NCBI RefSeq assembly: GCF_949628265.1 | Contig: NC_088787.1 | Span: 29,626,501-29,690,500 of the forward strand | DNA: 64,000 nucleotides | Direction of reading: 5' to 3' | Source of the DNA: Cloeon dipterum | Lineage: Eukaryota; Arthropoda; Insecta; Ephemeroptera; Baetidae | Part shown: piece after piece, positions 58,390-64,000 of the stretch | Position numbering within the stretch: position 1 is the first letter of the stretch | Layout of the letters: every line of letters starts with the position of its first letter | Translations under genes and position numbers: made by a program | The notes under the pieces: model-generated | Told to the model about the DNA's origin: nothing | Databases searched by the model: none | What the model saw: the letters and a program-made list of their open reading frames with translations, nothing else

Positions 58390-61300
58390 CCTAGTTTTCT
58401 CTGCGAAGGATAATAAATGCAGATGGTGGTGAAATATGTAATATATTTTAGTGCATCGAATGTTGTGGTTGGGATTTAAAACATATTTACAGATTGATTT
58501 TACAATGGCCAAAGAAAGGATCGCAATAAGGGTGAATAATTGAACTGCAGAGAAAATTAAGTCAAATAACGCGTTCTTGTACTTTATAGCGGCTGTCTCG
58601 AGTCCTCAGGCCTCTTCAGCAGTACTTGTTGGCCTTCAAAATGAAATTCTCAACCCAGAATTATCTGACTAGGTGCGGCAAGCTTTTAATCGACGCAAGT
58701 AAAAAAATTCCGACTGCTCTCATTTCTGACAATGAGCACGAACAATTTTTTGGCATAATTATAGTAGCCATTTTAAATTCAATATGAATGTAAGTTTAAT
58801 TCTTCAATATAGAATTGATTTTAATTTTAATACTTTTTATCTCATAAATGATTTTCTACTTAATAATTGAAATTCCACTTGTTTGTTCGAGTTGGCGGAT
58901 CAGACTGAAATTTTGTATTTGCTTAATGTGAGGGCTAAAAATTACACGCGACAAAGTGAATTCAAGAGCTATGGGATTCGTTTAATCGCGTGTAATTAGC
59001 AGTGCTGAGTTTCAGTTTTTTTATATCAACTATCTCATTGAGCGTAAAAATGATAACGGGAAAAACCAAAAGCAATGGAATTTTAATATGAATCAACATT
59101 TTTGAAAGTTTTGAATAGTTAAGACCATCAGCTCCACTCCTTAAATCAAGTCACCAATCCAATGATAAGCAATAATAAAAATTCTAGAAGGGTCTCCTCT
59201 AAAGCTACATTACTGAGCGATCGATTTGAATATTCAGATCGACGGGTTCATTATAATCTACATGTCTGTGATTCAAAACGATGATTCTTCCCAAAATGAT
59301 GTAGCCCTGCGCCGAATCTCTTGAAAAGTTGAGATAATGCGCTATAATGAAGCCGCCCGCCGGCTGTGAGGGAAATCCATCTCACCTACGACGCGGTCCC
59401 CAGTAGCTTGAGTGGTGATGCTGATCTGCACTACTACGCTCAAAGTCTCGTCACTGCCGATTTTTCTCTCTCAACTTAATTGATTGGTGCATTAATTTTT
59501 ACTCGTGGACAAACACGCACACTTTCCTTGCAACACGAACATTGCGAAATGTATGCACTCTACGTTTCCTTTATTTGTTAATTTGAATTTTGCAAATGCG
59601 CGGATAGGAATGGAGGAGCTTCTTTTTCTGTACCGTTTTATTATGCAAATAAATATAACTAAACTATAACATAATAACCGTTTAAATGACAAGAAATTAA
59701 AATTTTCATCTTATGAATGGCACAGTTAAACAAGTAAATTTGAATGGTAAAAATGATATCTGTTATCATTACATGAGTTGTTTATTCAACCTTTGACCAC
59801 CAGGGAAAAATAAAATAACAAGATAAACGGATTAACAAATGGTGTGCACGTGTTTAGATAACAAAAAATTGACGTTTGCAGCAGCTTTAGTATTAACCAG
59901 TTCCCCCGCACTCCAATTTGCGACAGAGATAAAAAAATGCCCGTCTCGCTCAGATAAATCAATAGAGTTAGTCATCACCATGAGCAATCAAAGGAATTTT
60001 AATTCGTCGCAACAAATGCCAATTCCCTGAATTTTAGGACATGGTTTATTTTGCCTATCTATCTGCACACTAATAGATAATTTAGAGAGTTCAAATTTCT
60101 AAGAAAGTTACGCATTTTATGCGTATTATGTAATATTTAACGCAAGCACACTGAACTTTGTCAACTTATCATAGATGTCTGCTATTTCAGCATACATATA
60201 ACCAAAATCCGCAAAGTCATTCCAGATATATGTACTACTTGTAATTTGAAATTAAATCTAAAGATTCAATTAAAACTGTGCTTCGCTCGATTTGAAACAT
60301 TTAAAAATATACTACGTTGATTTAGACTCACAGGACAAGCAATTATGACAAAATCAATAATTTCCAAGCAGCAGAGGTAAAGCAGAAGCTCTTACGTAGG
60401 TTAGCTAGGCTGCTTTCTCTGGCTCAAATGACTTATCAGATCCCGTTGTTTGAGGTCCTCATAATCTCGATCGCGTCGAAAAAATAGCTTGCAAAGATTT
60501 TCTTCTTCTAGCTGAATTGTGAGGTACAAATCAAAAATGTTTTTCTTTGACAGCATGCTATCGTAGAAATTTCAGATCCTTTTGTGACTGACTTCCAGGA
60601 AAAAAAACTGACCAATTTCTTCATTTTAAAATGAAATTGACTTCTATCTATTTAGGCTTGACTAAAAGGATTTACAGGCTTTGCTTGACATATATGATGA
60701 TTAATTATCCAATGCAATGTGAAAATAATGAGTCTTGAGTACTAATACCTACATTTATCTTAATGGCAGTCATTATCTCTACGATTTTTTTTAACAAGAA
60801 CTGAACAGCTCATATAGGGTCACTGATGGTATACAAATTGCGGCTATATAATAAGATAATCCGTTTATAGTTAATCTCTTTTTCAGATAATTTGCTACTT
60901 ATAAATACTTTTAAGTAAAATTAATTCATTTCGGATACCTCTGACATCTGAAGGAAAACTACGAAATAGAATGGAGACAGAGGGTTAGAAAAGCCAGTCC
61001 GTTTAGAATATTAAAGAAAAACATTTAGTCGAGTTTTTGTTTGAATGCTCTGACATTCTTGTTCATGCATAAGTTTTACAAAATTAGCAGTTGAATATAA
61101 CATATCGTGAGTTTGATTAATTTTAAAAATCACGTCCACCGAGAATCATAAGATGAAAAGTAAAAAGGCAACAGTGCCAGAAAGCGATTGACTTAGGCAA
61201 ATTCAGAACAAAACACCTGTGCTTCGGGTATCTGGTTATTTTCGCTTGTTTTGTTAAAACACGCAGAGTCCGTGAAATTCATTCAATTCGCATAAATTGA

Positions 61301-61920
61301 AATTCGCATAAATATGCCGACCTCAGCAAAATCGTGTACTATTTTCCTTGCGTTCATGAAAATGTGGGCTGCTATGCCTCCCGCACTACAAGACTGTTCA
61401 ACGGCACAGTTTCCCTTGCTCTGCAAGGCGTCTGTGATGTGTGCTTTTTTGTTTTGTACTAGTCCAAGTATAAGCTCACTCGGGCTTCTTCCCCTGGACA
61501 GTATCTAACAATTAGTCAACTTTTTCTACCAAAAGTATCGCCCTTCCTCACATGAAAAATTTGATTATTGAGCCATTAAAATGTGTTTTGACTGATTGTG
61601 AGGATAAACGTAAGTGTGCTGAGCACTCAAAAACCACATTAGTTGGGGACATTGGCCACTTGACAAAATAATTTAGCCCGCGATATGATTTTTTTCTTTT
61701 TTTTTTAAACAACTTGGATATTATGCATTCATTAATTAAATTTCTTAGATAATATGTTCGTAATCAAACTAGAGCTCAAGGACAGTTTAAAAAAAATCAT
61801 AGTGCCAAAGGGACAATAATAAAATTTGAAGTACGAGTAGCAGTCAGCCGATTGACAGAGTCAACAAACGCAAGATTAATCACATGCAGAGATAAATAGA
61901 AGAGCCGATAAGTGCTACCG
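58390..61920. other. No gene seen
   Basis: About 3.5 kb of AT-rich DNA. It has an 11-bp inverted repeat (ATTACACGCGA at 58941, inverse at 58986) and a moderately GC-rich patch at 61310-61500 that is open in a short frame on each strand but has no splice or start support. Confidence 0.5.
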
Positions 61921-61921
61921 G

Positions 61922-61979
61922 TATAAAACCACAAACTGCACAATCACACACTCGATTCTGTACCTAGCCACTAAAAAGG
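61922..61979 (+). promoter_or_regulatory. TATA box and probable leader exon of the second aminopeptidase gene
   Basis: TATAAAA at 61922-61928 is followed about 30 bases on by a stretch ending in a strong donor (AAAAAGG|GTAAGTG, exon end about 61979). The acceptor TTTTTGCAG at 63113 lies eight bases before the coding ATG. This matches the leader-exon arrangement of the minus-strand aminopeptidase gene. Confidence 0.6.
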
Positions 61980-62117
61980 GTAAGTGAAAAAAGTATAATT
62001 TTGCCGCTTGAGATGTCTTTACTTAACAAATAATTGATTTGTTGCGTTGCTTAAGTTTTAGAATCATTATTTAATTTAGTCCACGCTTGAACTGTGAATG
62101 GTTACCTCGTATTAATA

Positions 62118-62460
62118 TTGTAACAATGTATTGTAGATTGTGCAATGTAGAATTAGCATAGAAATGTAAATTATGAAAATGATTGATTTATTCTTTATTT
62201 TTTTAACACTCTTTTCTATTGTCCCCCTCTTAGTGGAAGATCATTTTTTTTAATTCCAACGTTAGTAGTACCGAAAATTGAGCAGCAGAATTGTTTTTTT
62301 ACTGTCGGAATGAAATCAAAATGAAATACGAGATTGATCACCAAACTAAGAGGGGGACAATAAGAAAGAGTGTTAAAAAATAATGGATAAATCAATCATT
62401 TTCATAATTTACATTTCTATGATAATTCTACATTGCAAAATCTACAATAAATTGTTACAA
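62118..62460. mobile_element. Foldback MITE with TA target duplication
   Basis: The outer about 117 bases on each side are inverted copies of each other: TTGTAACAATGTATTGTAGA on the left, and TTGTAACAATTTATTGTAGA read in reverse from the right. The two arms meet around a roughly 110-base unique centre. TA flanks both ends (62116-62117 and 62461-62462). There is no transposase. The TA duplication suggests mobilisation by a Tc1/mariner-type transposase. The arms differ at only a few positions, so the copy is fairly young. It lies in the leader intron of the aminopeptidase gene. Confidence 0.9.
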
Positions 62461-63121
62461 TAGGATATTTTCTTACTGAAATGCAACTGTTTGTCTGTCA
62501 CTTAGCAGAAAAAGTTCCGACACAAAATTTTAGCTCTGCTTATTTTGCAAACCTCATTTGCGTGAACAAAGGAATCTGTGGAAATTTTCGATTGCAATTT
62601 GCATAATAACTTACGTATTTGAACATGAAAAACGAATTAAATATTTTGTATGCTTTAAATCATATGCACAATCAGGAGCAAGGAAAATTGATCAAATAGC
62701 CTGCAAAATATTTTTCCTTGATTATCAGAAATTTAATTGAACTCGCTCCCTAATGGAAATGTCAATTATTTTTTTTTACCAAAATATATATATATGCAGT
62801 TTGAACCGGTTTTCCCCTAAAGCTCTCAATCATTTACATATCGCGTACCCAGCACACACTTTTTTATCATAACATCAGTCTGTAGTTATCTATTACTCTT
62901 TATTTGGTTACGAAATCGATTTTTTTCTGATTTTACTGTTATGAGTGGCCATGTATTGCAAACTGCGATCTTAATCTACCATTCTGATCTCTCTAGCAAC
63001 AAGGCTAATAATCAATTCATATCGTGATAGAATCGTACCAAAAACATGTTAAATAATTATTTTACATGTTGTTAAATGGAAGAAATAGGATAATTGGTAT
63101 TTAATTTTTGCAGGGTACAAA

Positions 63122-64000
63122 ATGTGGCTGACCCGAATTTTCGCGGTGGCAGTCTTAGCCTTTGCACTGGCAAATGGAACTCCTCTGTGGCTGCGTCCTG
63201 AGCTGCCACTGGATGCAAAGCTCAGCTCGAACCCTCGAGCTTTGGCAGACTACCAGCTGCCTACATCAATTATTCCTTCTCATTATGAAATTGAACTCAT
63301 TCCATTTTTGAATGACAATGTCCCCGAAGGACAGACAGAATTTACTTTCATTGGAAAAGTCATAATTACAGTCACCTGTAACGAAGATGACATCAGTTCT
63401 ATTAAAATGCACGCAAAAGACATGACAATATCTGGCGACGTAACAGTTGAAGCAGATGATGGAACTGGCGAGGTCACAGTATTAGGCTACGTAGAGGAAC
63501 CGACCGACGACAAAGACTTCTTAATAATTAACCTTGCTGCTCCTCTGGAGCAAAAAGATTACAAAATCACCATAAATTACCTCGGAAATTTGAATGGAGA
63601 TTTAGATGGTTTCTACAGAAGTTCTTACGTAGAAGACGGAGTTACAAAGTAATTTTTGAAGAGAAAATTCCTCTGGTTTCTTTAATATAGTTATTTTAGG
63701 TGGATGGCTGTCACTCAGTTTGAATCAACCGGTGCTCGGAGAGCATTTCCTTCCTTCGACGAACCAGGAATGAAGGCGACATTTAAGTTGAAAATTGCCA
63801 AGTCCGCTGATTACAAAGTTCTTGCAAACATGCCATTGGACACCGATGATGAACCTGTCAGGTTGCCTAACAACAAAATACGAAAATAACTGTTTTAAAA
63901 ATATATTTTTCAGTGGATTTGATGGCATGACTTGGGCTGATTTTGCCAATACAGAACAAAGAATGTCAACCTACTTAGTAGCTTTCTCAGTCAACAAATT
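63122..64000 (+). CDS. Aminopeptidase N paralogue, 5' part (cut by window end)
   Basis: Exons 63122-63648, 63700-63861 and 63914 to the window end code the N-terminal beta domain. The signal peptide is [20 protein letters not shown], followed by [20 protein letters not shown] and [18 protein letters not shown]. Next come [20 protein letters not shown] and [11 protein letters not shown], all standard M1 landmarks. Each has a direct counterpart in the minus-strand aminopeptidase ([49 protein letters not shown]), and the intron positions seen agree (phase 2 before KW, phase 2 before the third exon). The GAMEN and zinc motifs would lie beyond the window. The two genes point away from each other. 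Confidence 0.92.

Noticed and set aside
61314-61508. 64-codon plus-strand frame, also open on the minus strand
   Set aside because: No start context, promoter or splice support, and no family recognised.

Overview
The window is nuclear DNA from an insect: AT-rich, intron-rich, with many short introns of about 50-60 bases and small GC-richer coding exons. The best taxonomic markers are a complete Orco gene (the odorant receptor co-receptor, known only from insects), an apolipophorin-III gene and M1 aminopeptidase N genes. The order cannot be read from the sequence. All gene models were spliced by eye from open frames, splice sites and phase; each complete model closes in frame.

Layout. 94-10487 (+): 3' half of RIM-binding protein, with three FN3 and two SH3 domains and a 23-nt microexon. 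10488-15135: no gene seen. 15136-17855 (+): type II membrane protein with a cupin/JmjC-like domain, facing tail to tail a small orphan secreted protein at 18006-18720 (-). 19284-19356 (+): tRNA-Val(CAC). 20607-31020 (+): two tandem paralogues, each encoding an active-looking caspase domain, a second caspase-like domain without catalytic residues, and a NACHT/STAND-type P-loop ATPase. 32801-41120 (-): four secreted-protein genes: apolipophorin-III, a threonine-rich mucin-like protein with 84-bp repeats, and two orphans. 41700-45801 (+): Orco. 46178-48379 (-): four phase-compatible exons of an unrecognised gene. 49713-52600 (+): a major facilitator transporter like SLC18B1. 53311-57128 (-): a complete GPI-anchored aminopeptidase N. 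58033-58287 (-): a possible small secreted protein. 63122-64000 (+): the 5' part of a second aminopeptidase N, cut by the window edge.

The most unusual part is the caspase/NACHT pair. The two genes share their whole intron-phase series, so they are an old tandem duplication. Inside each protein the exon block of the first caspase domain (phases 1-0-1) recurs in the second, dead caspase domain, so that domain probably arose by exon-block duplication. The result is a single chain with caspase, pseudocaspase and NTPase parts. It recalls a caspase-8/cFLIP-type heterodimer fused to an NLR-like switch. The function is inferred from domains only.

Repeats are modest: a 343-bp TA-flanked foldback element in the first intron of the second aminopeptidase gene, two copies of a SINE-like repeat in and after the second caspase/NACHT gene, an LTR-retroelement fossil near 37.5-37.9 kb, and simple repeats.
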